Positions 36,813 to 45,820 of a stretch of 64,000 nt of DNA are shown here, piece after piece. This DNA is from Pedobacter schmidteae (GTDB lineage: Bacteria > Bacteroidota > Bacteroidia > Sphingobacteriales > Sphingobacteriaceae). Where the stretch lies: NCBI GenBank assembly GCA_945901155.1, contig CAMDKO010000001.1, forward strand, positions 32,948 through 96,947, written 5' to 3'. Every line of letters starts with the position of its first letter. Within the stretch, counting starts at the first letter, position 1. The translations under genes and the position numbers were made by a program. Below the pieces are notes generated by a model, which did no database searches, had not been told where the DNA came from, and saw nothing but the letters and a program-made list of their open reading frames with translations.

Positions 36813-39044
36813 TTAGGAAGCCTTTACCAAATCTTCTGTATTTGAATCGAAACGAGTTACTGAAGTAACCCCAACTACTTCCTTAAGCTTATTAATGAGA
36901 TTGTCTAGATGTTTTGTATTGTTTACATAAACCATGATCGAACCTTCAAAAATGCCTTCATCAGTATCAACAGTGATTGATCGCATATTAACTTTGAAAT
37001 CACTAGAAATTACTGTTGTGATTTTATTGATCAATCCAACATCATCAAAACCTGTGATATGTAATCCAGTTAAAAATGCTAACTCTTTTTGTGAATTCCA
37101 TTTCGCTTTTACAATCCTGTACCCGTAATTTGACATCAGTTTGGCAGCATTTGGGCAATTAGTCCGGTGTATTTTAATGCCATCGCCAACGGTTACAAAC
37201 CCAAATACATCATCTCCTGGAATTGGGTTGCAGCAGCTTGAAAGTTTATAATCTAGTTTTTGAAGATCTTCACCAATTAATAAGGTGTCATTATCGTCTC
37301 CTTTAACTTTCTTGAGTAGCTCTTCATTATAACCATTGTCAACCTTTTCTGGCTTATTCTCTATAACTTTTTCAGAAGCTACAAACTCTTTTAGGTGTCT
37401 GATATCAATTTTTCCCTGTGCAACTGTGTAAAAAAGATCTAGAGTAGATGGAAGCTTGAAATAATAAGAAAGTTTATACAGATTATCGGTATTGTAAGTT
37501 ACTTTTAATGATTTTAGTTTGCGTTCCAATATTTCTTTACCTTGCTCAGCAATCTTCCTTTTTTCCTCTTTTAATGAAGATTTGATCTTAGATTTTGCCT
37601 TGGCAGTAACCACAAAACTCAGCCAGTCTTCTTTTGGACTTTGCTTTCCAGAAGTAATGATCTCTACCTGATCACCATTTTGAAGTTTATAAGACAATGG
37701 TACTAGTTTATGATTAACCTTGGCTCCGATACAACTTGCCCCAATATCGGTATGGATTTCAAATGCAAAGTCGAGCGCGGTAGCTTCAACAGGAAGCTGA
37801 ATCAATGCACCTTTTGGTGTAAAAATAAAGATCTCATCCGAAAACAAATTCATCTTAAAGTCATCCAAAAAATCAAGTGCATTGGCTTCTGGGTTGCTTA
37901 AAAGCTCCCTTACTTTTTGAATCCATTGATCAAGTCCACTGTCTGTATTGGGTTCTTCTTTATATTTCCAATGCGCAGCAAATCCTTTCTCAGCAATTTC
38001 ATTCATTCGATTGGTGCGGATCTGCACTTCTACCCACTGTCCTCTTGGGCCCATTACTGTAGTATGCAATGATTCATATCCGTTTGCCCTAGGCGAAGAT
38101 ATCCAGTCGCGAAGGCGATCCGGATTGGGATGGTATAGATCTGTAACTATAGAGTATGCTTTCCAGCAATCTGATTTTTCACTTTCAGGTTTGCTGTTTA
38201 AGATGATGCGGATCGCAAAAAGGTCATAAACTTCATCGAAAGGTATATTTTTCTTCCGCATCTTTGTCCAGATGGAATGGATGGACTTGGGTCTTCCGTA
38301 AAGGTCTGCATCAAGACCTTGCTCATTTAAAATTTCATTGATTGGAGTGATAAAATCTCTGATAAAATTTTCTCTCTCTGCTTTTTTCTCATTTAGCTGC
38401 TGAGCAATGAACTTGTAAGTTACCGGTTCCATGTATTTCATGGCAAGATCTTCAAGTTCCGATTTTAAGGTATAAAGCCCCAGACGGTGTGCTAAGGGAG
38501 CATAGAGATACACGGTTTCTGATGAAATTTTTAGTTGCTTATCTCTGGGCATAAAGTCCATCGTACGCATATTATGCAAACGATCGGCCAGTTTGATTAA
38601 AATCACTCGTACATCATCTGCAAGAGTGAGAAGCATTTTTCTAAAATTTTCGGCTTGTAAAGAACTGTTATAATCAAATACCCCAGATATTTTGGTTAAT
38701 CCGTCAATAATCTTTGCAACTTTTTTGCCAAACTCACGCTCAATATCATCAAGTGCTATATCAGTATCTTCAACAACATCATGTAATAGCGCACAAACGA
38801 TGGATGTAGTGCCCAAACCAATTTCCTGTGCAGCTATTTGTGCTACAGCAATTGGGTGGTAGATATAAGGCTCACCAGATTTTCTTCGCATATTCTGATG
38901 GCTTTGTAATGCCATATCAAATGCAATTCGAATCATTCGCTTGTCGCCTTTTTGCATAGTAGGCTTACAAGCTCTTAATAAGGCACGATATCTCTTGAGT
39001 ATCTCTTTCTTTTCAGCTTCAATATCAATCACAAGTTCTTTCAT
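36813..39044 (-). CDS. rel: Bifunctional (p)ppGpp synthetase/hydrolase Rel
   Basis: A 743-residue long RSH enzyme controlling the stringent response. Hydrolase HD domain: HP at 63-64, HDVVEDT (88-94), and KLADRLHNMRT (~151-161) are intact, so hydrolysis is expected. Synthetase domain: GRPKSIHSIW, YDLFAIRI, ANGYESLHTTV and EVQIRT are intact. A TGS domain follows (~398-460), then a Cys-containing conserved region (SSCCNPIPGDDVFGF) and a C-terminal ACT domain (~660-735). The gene is the only long RSH in view. It precedes fur-like, purA and pabB on the same strand. Confidence 0.96.
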   Translation of the reverse strand: MKELVIDIEAEKKEILKRYRALLRACKPTMQKGDKRMIRIAFDMALQSHQNMRRKSGEPYIYHPIAVAQIAAQEIGLGTTSIVCALLHDVVEDTDIALDDIEREFGKKVAKIIDGLTKISGVFDYNSSLQAENFRKMLLTLADDVRVILIKLADRLHNMRTMDFMPRDKQLKISSETVYLYAPLAHRLGLYTLKSELEDLAMKYMEPVTYKFIAQQLNEKKAERENFIRDFITPINEILNEQGLDADLYGRPKSIHSIWTKMRKKNIPFDEVYDLFAIRIILNSKPESEKSDCWKAYSIVTDLYHPNPDRLRDWISSPRANGYESLHTTVMGPRGQWVEVQIRTNRMNEIAEKGFAAHWKYKEEPNTDSGLDQWIQKVRELLSNPEANALDFLDDFKMNLFSDEIFIFTPKGALIQLPVEATALDFAFEIHTDIGASCIGAKVNHKLVPLSYKLQNGDQVEIITSGKQSPKEDWLSFVVTAKAKSKIKSSLKEEKRKIAEQGKEILERKLKSLKVTYNTDNLYKLSYYFKLPSTLDLFYTVAQGKIDIRHLKEFVASEKVIENKPEKVDNGYNEELLKKVKGDDNDTLLIGEDLQKLDYKLSSCCNPIPGDDVFGFVTVGDGIKIHRTNCPNAAKLMSNYGYRIVKAKWNSQKELAFLTGLHITGFDDVGLINKITTVISSDFKVNMRSITVDTDEGIFEGSIMVYVNNTKHLDNLINKLKEVVGVTSVTRFDSNTEDLVKAS

Positions 39045-39137
39045 CCTTTAACACAATAGCTATTTCTAAAAAACGTTAACATTTTTAATAGGTTACAATT
39101 TCTAAATCTGGGTATTAATAATTATAAATATTAGCTG

Positions 39138-39145
39138 TATTTTTG
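39138..39145 (+). promoter_or_regulatory. -7 box of the DUF4294-gpx-bshB1 operon
   Basis: TATTTTTG, 14 bp before the ATG at 39160; no clear -33 element. Confidence 0.4.
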
Positions 39146-39159
39146 TATCGTATAAATTT

Positions 39160-39780
39160 ATGAAATTTTTGAAGCTATCTATAATACTTTTAATGGTTTT
39201 GATGTCAAAATTGGCATTAGCTCAGTATAAGAATGATCCAACCGTTAAAGGCATGGCTGATACTATACGGGTTTCCACCACTAACATAGATAATGAATTA
39301 ATACCCTGGATTGTTATTCCTGAAATTACCATCACTGATACCCGCTTATTTAAGTCGCCTGAAGAAAAAGTTAAATTCAATCGCTTAAGATATAACGTTC
39401 TAAAAGTTTTGCCTTATGCTATGTATGCCAGGAGGAAATATTCAGAACTGCAAGTACAATTGAATTATGCGAAAAGCAGAAAAGACAAAAGAGTATTAAT
39501 AAAGGCCTTTGAAGGTGAAATAAAAGATATGTTTAATAAGGAGATTAAAAATCTGACGATTACACAAGGCGGGATTTTGATTAAATTGATCGATAGAGAA
39601 ACAGGAACAAGTAGTTATGATCTACTGAAAGATATGAAAGGTGGAATAACTGCGTTCTTTTACCAGTCTATTGCAAGATTTTTCGGTAATAACCTCAAAA
39701 ACACTTACGATCCTCAAGAAGACCGGGATATTGAAGCTATCATACAAGCCGCTGGCTATTATTCTTACAGCTATCTATGA
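39160..39780 (+). CDS. DUF4294 exported protein
   Basis: A 206-residue protein with a cleavable signal peptide (ends LALAQ, ~22). It matches DUF4294, a Bacteroidota family of unknown function: conserved WIVIPEITITD (~50-60), NRLRYNVLKVLPYAMYAR (~77-94) and a C-terminal GGITAFFYQSIARFFGNNLKNTYDP stretch of ~25 residues near 168-192. Mostly alpha-helical after the first beta segment. It heads an operon whose next two genes overlap by ATGA each (glutathione-peroxidase family, bshB1), which hints at envelope or redox stress, but no function is established. Confidence 0.8.
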   Translation: MKFLKLSIILLMVLMSKLALAQYKNDPTVKGMADTIRVSTTNIDNELIPWIVIPEITITDTRLFKSPEEKVKFNRLRYNVLKVLPYAMYARRKYSELQVQLNYAKSRKDKRVLIKAFEGEIKDMFNKEIKNLTITQGGILIKLIDRETGTSSYDLLKDMKGGITAFFYQSIARFFGNNLKNTYDPQEDRDIEAIIQAAGYYSYSYL

Positions 39781-40283
39781 ATAAAAAATCAGTTTACCAG
39801 TTCACTGTCCAAAGATTGAACGGTACAGAAACGAATTTGCTGGATTATAAGGGTAAAGTATTGTTAATTGTAAATACTGCTTCAGAATGCGGGTTTACTC
39901 CTCAACTAAAAGATCTTGAAAAACTTTACAAGGATCATGAAGGTGATGATTTTGAGATCCTTGCTTTTCCTTCAAATGATTTTGGTGGACAGGAACCATT
40001 AGAAGGAGCCGCTATCAGTACTTTTTGCGAAATTAATTTTGGAGTAAGCTTTCCTGTTTTCGATAAGATTCGTGTCAGAGGTGAATATGCTCATCCATTG
40101 TATAAATTTCTTTCTGATAAAAAACTTAATGGAAGTGTAGGTGCCAGTCCGAGATGGAATTTTCATAAATATTTAATCAATAAGGAAGGCGAGATTGTGG
40201 ATTTCTTTTACCCATTTACTAAGCCCAGCTCCTCTAGAATTAAAAAGAAGATTAATAAATTACTGAATTCAACCTCATTATGA
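39777..40283 (+). CDS. Glutathione-peroxidase-family thiol peroxidase
   Basis: A 168-residue cytoplasmic thioredoxin-fold peroxidase that reduces hydroperoxides. Active-site set: Cys38 in NTASECGFTP (Cys in place of selenocysteine), Gln72 in FGGQEP, Trp127-Asn128 in WNFH. No signal peptide. Family members in bacteria without glutathione usually use thioredoxin; here the gene overlaps bshB1 (bacillithiol synthesis) by ATGA, so a bacillithiol- or bacilliredoxin-linked electron route is worth considering. That last point is inference from context. Confidence 0.9.
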   Translation: MNKKSVYQFTVQRLNGTETNLLDYKGKVLLIVNTASECGFTPQLKDLEKLYKDHEGDDFEILAFPSNDFGGQEPLEGAAISTFCEINFGVSFPVFDKIRVRGEYAHPLYKFLSDKKLNGSVGASPRWNFHKYLINKEGEIVDFFYPFTKPSSSRIKKKINKLLNSTSL

Positions 40284-40996
40284 AGTTAGACATACTCGTA
40301 TTTGCGGTGCATCCAGATGATGCAGAATTAGGATGTTCCGGAACAATTTTAAAACATATTGCTGGAGGTAGAAAGGTTGGTATAATCGATCTTACCAGAG
40401 GTGAATTAGGTACCCGTGGGACAGCTGAAACGCGTGATCAGGAAACAGCTGAGTCAACTAAGATATTAGGTTTGCATGTGCGCCAAAATCTTGAAATGAG
40501 GGATGGTTTTTTTCGTAATGATGAGGAACATCAACTTAAGATTATTCAGATGATCCGTAAATATACTCCTGAAATTGTTTTATGTAATGCTTTACATGAC
40601 CGTCATCCTGACCATCGTAGAGCGAGTGATCTAATAAATGATGCAGTTTTTCTTTCAGGACTTCCTAAAATTAAGACAGAGCTGCATCGGGAATCCCAAA
40701 TGGCTTATAGACCCCGTTTGCTGCTTCAGTACATTCAGGACAGATATATTGAACCTGATATTATAGTAGATGTAAGCAATTTTTGGGATAAAAAAATGGA
40801 ATGTATTCATGCTTTCAAAACCCAGTTTTTTAACTCATTAAGTGAAGATCAAGAAACCTATATTTCTACGCCTCACTTTTTAAAATCAATAGAGGCACGT
40901 TCCCGCGAATTAGGAAAGTCAATCAATGCTATTCATGCCGAGGGTTTTACCTGTAGAAAATTACTTGGCATTGATGATTTAATGGATTTGAAGTAA
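40280..40996 (+). CDS. bshB1: Bacillithiol biosynthesis deacetylase BshB1
   Basis: A 238-residue zinc enzyme of the PIG-L/LmbE family that removes acetate from GlcNAc-malate in bacillithiol synthesis. Zn ligands: HPDD (11-14) and HPDH (109-112). TRGELGTRGTAETRDQE (39-55) is the signature that separates BshB1 from BshB2/MshB-like enzymes. bshA and bshC are not in the window. It is translationally coupled to the peroxidase before it. Bacillithiol production is therefore expected in this organism. Confidence 0.92.
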   Translation: MKLDILVFAVHPDDAELGCSGTILKHIAGGRKVGIIDLTRGELGTRGTAETRDQETAESTKILGLHVRQNLEMRDGFFRNDEEHQLKIIQMIRKYTPEIVLCNALHDRHPDHRRASDLINDAVFLSGLPKIKTELHRESQMAYRPRLLLQYIQDRYIEPDIIVDVSNFWDKKMECIHAFKTQFFNSLSEDQETYISTPHFLKSIEARSRELGKSINAIHAEGFTCRKLLGIDDLMDLK

Positions 40997-41044
40997 GTTT
41001 TGTAAAACCAGATCGGATTAAAATAGGACTGTATAAGTTCTTTT

Positions 41045-42382
41045 TTACAGGCTTGGAATAATTTTCTCTATAACTTCAATTCCTATATCAATATGATTTT
41101 TTTCAATGATCAAGGCAGGTCTAAAACGAATGGTTTTTTCACCACAACCCAAGAACATAATATTTTCCTCCATTCCTTTAGTAATAAATCGATCGCGCAT
41201 ATCTTTACTTGGCAAGTCAAAGGCTGTAATTAATCCTAAACCCCGTACATTTCCAACCTTTTCATTCTTTTTAGAGATTTCAACTAATCTTTCCTGCAGA
41301 TAATTTCCGCAAGTGCCAGCATTAGATAATAAGTTATCTTCTTCAATAATTTCAAGAATGCGAGTAGATCGAACCATATCTACAAGGCTTCCTCCCCAAG
41401 TGGAGTTGATCCGTGATGACACTTTGAAAACATTGCTTTTTATTTCATCTACTTTAGTGCCCACAAGTATTCCACATACCTGCATTTTTTTCCCAAAAGC
41501 AAGTATATCCGGACGTGCAAGCTCACCAAAATGCTCATGAGCCCAAAATTTACCTGATAGGCCTACACCAGTTTGAACTTCATCGTATATTAAAAAACAA
41601 TCATTTTCATCAGCTATAAGTCGTAATTGCTCAAGAAATTCTTGGCGCACATGGTTGTCACCACCTTCTGATTGTATCGGTTCAATAATTATGGCGCAAA
41701 TGTCATCCTCATTATCCAGAAATGCTTGCTGAATCTGTGCTAATGAAAGTGCTTCTCTCTTTTTAAGATCTTCATATTCATTATCTGTATATGGAAATTT
41801 AATAGCAGGAATACTTACCCTTGGCCAATCAAATTTTGCAAACCATTTTGTTTTTTCGGATACTGTATTGGTTAAACTTAACGTGTAACCGGTACGACCA
41901 TGAAAGGCTTTTTCAAAATGTAGAACTTTTAATCCGAGTTCTTTAGTATATCCTTTTTCAAAATTCTTCTGAACTTTCCAGTCCATGGCAACCTTTAAGG
42001 CATTTTCAATTGCAAGACCTCCACCAGCAATGAAAAAGGCATGAGGAAGGTATTCCGGAATCCCAACTCGCGAAAAAGTTTCAACAAACTGCGCGTACTG
42101 AGTAGTGTATATATCTGAATTAGATGGGTTAGTTAGGGCAGCAAGCATCAGATTTTTTTTAAACTCTTCATCATTAATCATTTTGGAATGATTATAGCCT
42201 AAAGGAACAGAGGCAAAGCAGGTAAAAAAATCTAAAAGCGTACGTTTATATTTGGAATCATAGATATGAACCCCAGTACTTTTTTCCATGTCAAAAGTTA
42301 AATCATAACCATCAGCAAGTATATGTTTATTAAGAGATTCCTGGACTTTTTCTGAGGATACTGATAGCTTATACATAGTCAA
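41045..42382 (-). CDS. lat: L-lysine 6-transaminase
   Basis: A 445-residue PLP class III aminotransferase that removes the epsilon-amino group of lysine, giving aminoadipate semialdehyde. AFHGRTGYTLSLTNT (~159-173), YDEVQTGVG (266-274) and AFGKKMQVCG (295-304, PLP lysine 298/299) match LAT more closely than ornithine aminotransferase. In other bacteria it feeds aminoadipate, beta-lactam or lysine breakdown pathways. No dehydrogenase for the semialdehyde is adjacent, so the pathway cannot be completed from this window. Two starts (ATG 42382 or 42376) are possible. A terminator of the next gene lies ~20 bp upstream, so it has its own promoter or is read through. Confidence 0.87.
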   Translation of the reverse strand: MTMYKLSVSSEKVQESLNKHILADGYDLTFDMEKSTGVHIYDSKYKRTLLDFFTCFASVPLGYNHSKMINDEEFKKNLMLAALTNPSNSDIYTTQYAQFVETFSRVGIPEYLPHAFFIAGGGLAIENALKVAMDWKVQKNFEKGYTKELGLKVLHFEKAFHGRTGYTLSLTNTVSEKTKWFAKFDWPRVSIPAIKFPYTDNEYEDLKKREALSLAQIQQAFLDNEDDICAIIIEPIQSEGGDNHVRQEFLEQLRLIADENDCFLIYDEVQTGVGLSGKFWAHEHFGELARPDILAFGKKMQVCGILVGTKVDEIKSNVFKVSSRINSTWGGSLVDMVRSTRILEIIEEDNLLSNAGTCGNYLQERLVEISKKNEKVGNVRGLGLITAFDLPSKDMRDRFITKGMEENIMFLGCGEKTIRFRPALIIEKNHIDIGIEVIEKIIPSL

Positions 42383-42400
42383 GGGAATAGATCTAAAAAT

Positions 42401-42437
42401 AAAAAAAAGGGCTCATATGACCAAATTTAGCCTTTTT
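42401..42437 (-). terminator. Terminator after the PLP desulfhydrase-like gene
   Basis: AAAAAGGgCT (42404-42413) pairs with AGCCTTTTT (42429-42437) with one extra G; on the - strand the stem is followed by eight T. It lies 130 bp past the stop of the 42567-43454 gene and 19 bp before lat. Confidence 0.6.
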
Positions 42438-42566
42438 ACTTCGTTATTAGTAAATAATAGGTTTAAACTGTTTAAAGCTATTATTTGAATGTCAATAATT
42501 TAAGATATTGTTTCAGAGCTCTGTGATTCTGTAAGAACTAGTCAATTTCTACCTGAAATAGCTTCT

Positions 42567-43454
42567 TTAGAAATTAAATCTGTTGATCATTCCAGAAATT
42601 CCGGATAGGCCACCGGTATGGATTGCTAGAATTTTACTACCCCGATTAAAATGATCTTTTGAGATCAGATCAAATAGTGAAAAAAACATTTTTCCGGTAT
42701 AAACTGGGTCAATTAATATACCACTTGTACTACAGAAATTTTTGATAAAAGTCAAAAGCTCTTCATCAGTTTTAGCATAGCCCCCAAAATGATATCCAGC
42801 ATGAAACTCAAATGAATTAATACTCGTATTTTCTTCTATTTCAGTTTTAAGTAATTCTGCGCCCTTTAATACCGGAATTACGTGAGTTAATGTTGGAATG
42901 GAACATTCTGTTATCCCTTTTATAATCCCTGATGCGGTAGTTCCTGTTCCAGCTGCACAAAATATATGATCATATACTTCGGGTAATTCATTTATTAATT
43001 CTGCACATCCTTTTATTGCAAGTGCTCCAGCACCTCCTTCATCAATAAAATAAGCTTGGGTATGATCTTGAAAATGCTGATCAAACAAGTTTTTTTTATG
43101 TTTGTAGCTCTCCCTGTCAATAAAAATAAGCTGCATTCCAAATAGCCTGCATAAGGTTATAGTTTCGTTTTTTACTTCTTCGCCCCGAACAAAGCCGGTA
43201 GTTTGAAACCCGAATTTTGCTCCTACACAGGCAGTTGCCAGTAAATGATTGGAATAAGCACCTCCGAATGTAACCAGATGTTTTTTGTTTAGTTTATAGG
43301 CATCCCTTAACAAATACTTTAACTTACGCCATTTATTCCCAGAGATAAAGGGATGGATCATATCATCTCGTTTTACAAAAACCTGTATCCCTTTTTTTAT
43401 AAATAAAGGGTTTTTGATTTCTTCAACCGGACTATGAATATCAAGTTCAATCAT
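42567..43454 (-). CDS. PLP enzyme, D-cysteine desulfhydrase / ACC-deaminase-like
   Basis: A 295-residue fold type II PLP enzyme. VKRDDMIHPFISGNKWRKL (27-45) places the PLP lysine at 41; GGAYSNHLLATA (~64-75) is the substrate-binding Ser-Asn-His loop, and GTGTTASGI (~147-155) the phosphate cup. This pattern is shared by D-cysteine desulfhydrase (DcyD) and 1-aminocyclopropane-1-carboxylate deaminase; which reaction it performs is not readable. The protein is a little shorter than DcyD (~328). It probably forms a unit with the DUF6588 gene upstream (44 bp gap). Confidence 0.8.
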   Translation of the reverse strand: MIELDIHSPVEEIKNPLFIKKGIQVFVKRDDMIHPFISGNKWRKLKYLLRDAYKLNKKHLVTFGGAYSNHLLATACVGAKFGFQTTGFVRGEEVKNETITLCRLFGMQLIFIDRESYKHKKNLFDQHFQDHTQAYFIDEGGAGALAIKGCAELINELPEVYDHIFCAAGTGTTASGIIKGITECSIPTLTHVIPVLKGAELLKTEIEENTSINSFEFHAGYHFGGYAKTDEELLTFIKNFCSTSGILIDPVYTGKMFFSLFDLISKDHFNRGSKILAIHTGGLSGISGMINRFNF

Positions 43455-43498
43455 TGTACTTCTGGATTCTTTGGCTGATTAAATATTTCCCCTTAATG

Positions 43499-44578
43499 TT
43501 ATTTCCCCAACCCAAATCCGATACCACCATTAAATGAATTGTATTCAGCCATGCTATAAGAGCCATATATTCTGAAAAAAGCAAGGTTTAGCTGGAAGCC
43601 GATATTTGTTCTGAATCCGTTGATATCAGTTTGATTAATATTTACTGGATTTGTATAGTTTGTATATATTTTTTGACCTAGTGGAGTTACACTGGTAACG
43701 ATGGGGTAATTCCCCTTTAAGCCAGCATCGGTTTTGGCGGTATTATAACCCAAACTTAAGAATGGAGTGAATACCAAAAATCTTTTTGAGATGATTGCTT
43801 CTGCATTGATTCCTGAAAATTTTGCTTCAATCTGCTGGTTTGAAAAGTCCTGTACCTGAGCAGGAGCTGCAGGGATTGAGCCAGAAGGTACAGGGACATT
43901 CAATGGAACTTCAAAGCTGAATTGAGTATAACCTGCTGCTACAGCAATATCAATCGGGAATACTTTGTCGGCCATGCCGGATATAAGTGGCAGTAATTCA
44001 ACCTTTAATCCAGCGCCATACATTCCTATCGATCCGATATTAGTTCCGATGTTGACTTTTGGCATGGCCCTTACAGAAAGCTCTATACCTCGCGGAAGTC
44101 CAATTGAACCTTGTAATTGTGGGGCTGGTATCATATTTAGGCCCGTTCCTTTTGGCATGGTGAATGATTCAATGGGTTGATTAGCTGAATCATATATAGT
44201 TAACTGTGTATTTAAAGAATTCCCCCCAGCAAATGTAGGTGTAAGGGTTTGAGCTGAATTTGTGGGCCTTATATTATTAGACAATCCGATTTTTGTTAGG
44301 TCAAAAGTTTCATCCATTGGCTGAACAACTGCTCCAGTCAATCCGATGCGAAGATCAAAACGCATTAAATTTTTAGAGTGGGCAGAATTGTTCCATCCCG
44401 AGTTTAATCCTACTCCAAATCCTTTAAAAAGTGGTTTTAAATAAGCTTGAACTAGCTTTGTTGCATCTGCTGGCCCTGATTTTATCAAGCCTGACACATC
44501 GCTTTGTGAAAATGCTGAATCTGAATTAAAAATGATCAGAATGGCAATAAAAATTCGGAAAAACATTTTTTCTCTCAT
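43499..44578 (-). CDS. DUF6588 family exported protein
   Basis: A 359-residue protein with a signal peptide (to ~AFSQ, residue 25; Met5 is an alternative start). It resembles DUF6588, a Bacteroidota family predicted to form an outer-membrane barrel: conserved YLKPLFKGFGVGLNSGWNN (47-65) after the signal, multiple Gly/aromatic strands and a Gly-rich C-terminus (SFNGGIGFGLGK). No known function. It begins far from other + strand genes and may share a transcript with the downstream PLP enzyme. Confidence 0.7.
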   Translation of the reverse strand: MREKMFFRIFIAILIIFNSDSAFSQSDVSGLIKSGPADATKLVQAYLKPLFKGFGVGLNSGWNNSAHSKNLMRFDLRIGLTGAVVQPMDETFDLTKIGLSNNIRPTNSAQTLTPTFAGGNSLNTQLTIYDSANQPIESFTMPKGTGLNMIPAPQLQGSIGLPRGIELSVRAMPKVNIGTNIGSIGMYGAGLKVELLPLISGMADKVFPIDIAVAAGYTQFSFEVPLNVPVPSGSIPAAPAQVQDFSNQQIEAKFSGINAEAIISKRFLVFTPFLSLGYNTAKTDAGLKGNYPIVTSVTPLGQKIYTNYTNPVNINQTDINGFRTNIGFQLNLAFFRIYGSYSMAEYNSFNGGIGFGLGK

Positions 44579-44786
44579 TCGATTTTTATTTATAGGTCAT
44601 TTTAGGCAAACCTTGTTTAATAACTATTTTTTTATTGATCCTGCAGGGTTAAAGTATATCCCTTAAATATCAACAATAAAGGTAAATTCTTTTAATCAAT
44701 CAGCATGATAAATACATGATTTATGTAGATCGTTTAAATCTATTCAGTTCAATGATTCTTTATTCTTAATAATCCTTACAAAGGTT

Positions 44787-44794
44787 TAATTTTG
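44787..44794 (+). promoter_or_regulatory. -7 box of rluD
   Basis: TAATTTTG ends 4 bp before the rluD ATG at 44799, predicting a transcript that starts at the AUG. No -33 TTTG seen. Confidence 0.4.
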
Positions 44795-44798
44795 TACT

Positions 44799-45818
44799 AT
44801 GACAGATGAGAATCAGGATTTAGAGGAACAGGATCTTTATGAACACCTGCGCATTGTAGTGGATAAGGGCCAGTCATTATTAAGGCTCGACAAATTTTTG
44901 ATTATCCGAACAGAGAATACCTCGCGGAATCGTATCCAGAATGCAATAGATGCTGGTAACGTTTTAGTTAACGATAAGGTGGTAAAGGCTAGTTATAAAG
45001 TTAAGCCTCTGGATATAATTTCAATGGTTTTGCCTCATCCTCCCCGTGATACAGAGGTGTATCCAGAAGATATTCCCATTGATATCATATTTGAAGATGA
45101 TGATGTGATCATGGTCAATAAGGCGCCTGGAATGGTTGTGCATCCTGGGTTTAATAATTATACAGGAACCCTGGTTAATGCATTGGTTTTTCATTCACAG
45201 CAATTGCCTCAAATGCCCGGAAATGATGGTCGACCTGGATTGGTTCATCGAATTGATAAGGATACCTCAGGATTATTACTGGTCAGTAAAAATGAATGGG
45301 CGATTACATTTCTAGCCAAACAATTCTTTGATCATTCGATCAGCAGAAAGTATATAGCGCTTGTTTGGGGAGATCTTACTGAAGATGGCACTGTTACTGG
45401 GTATATTGGAAGGAGTATTAAAGATCGTAAGGTTATGGCTGTTTATGATGATGAAACTAAAGGTAAGTGGTCAGTCACTCATTATAAGGTTTTGGAACGA
45501 TTCAATTATGTTACCTTAATCGAATGTCAGCTTGAAACAGGCCGTACTCATCAAATCAGAGCACATATGAAGCATATCGGACATCCATTATTCAATGATA
45601 GCACCTATGGTGGCGACAAGATTTTAAAGGGTACCGTATTCAATAAGTATCGGCAGTTTGTTGAGAATTGTTTTGAAATCCTGCCAAGGCAAGCCTTACA
45701 TGCTAAATCTTTAGGGTTTATACACCCAACAACAAGAAAATTTATTCATTTTGAAACTGAACTACCGGAAGATATATCCTCAGTAATAGAGAAATGGCGT
45801 AATTATATAAAAGAATAA
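44799..45818 (+). CDS. rluD: RluA-family 23S rRNA pseudouridine synthase
   Basis: A 339-residue enzyme that turns uridines into pseudouridine in 23S rRNA. An acidic N-terminal extension precedes an S4 RNA-binding domain (~27-88, RLDKFLIIRTENTSRNRIQ) and the catalytic domain with HRIDKDTSGLLLV (150-162; Asp153 is the catalytic Asp) and the late ETGRTHQIRAHM. The S4 domain and length fit RluD rather than RluA, but the target position is inferred. The class IV aminotransferase gene begins 2 bp after its stop. Confidence 0.88.
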   Translation: MTDENQDLEEQDLYEHLRIVVDKGQSLLRLDKFLIIRTENTSRNRIQNAIDAGNVLVNDKVVKASYKVKPLDIISMVLPHPPRDTEVYPEDIPIDIIFEDDDVIMVNKAPGMVVHPGFNNYTGTLVNALVFHSQQLPQMPGNDGRPGLVHRIDKDTSGLLLVSKNEWAITFLAKQFFDHSISRKYIALVWGDLTEDGTVTGYIGRSIKDRKVMAVYDDETKGKWSVTHYKVLERFNYVTLIECQLETGRTHQIRAHMKHIGHPLFNDSTYGGDKILKGTVFNKYRQFVENCFEILPRQALHAKSLGFIHPTTRKFIHFETELPEDISSVIEKWRNYIKE

Positions 45819-45820
45819 GA

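Noticed and set aside
42422-42429. TAAATTTG as a -7 box for lat
   Set aside because: It lies in the loop of a terminator hairpin (42401-42437) followed by eight T on the same strand; more likely coincidence.
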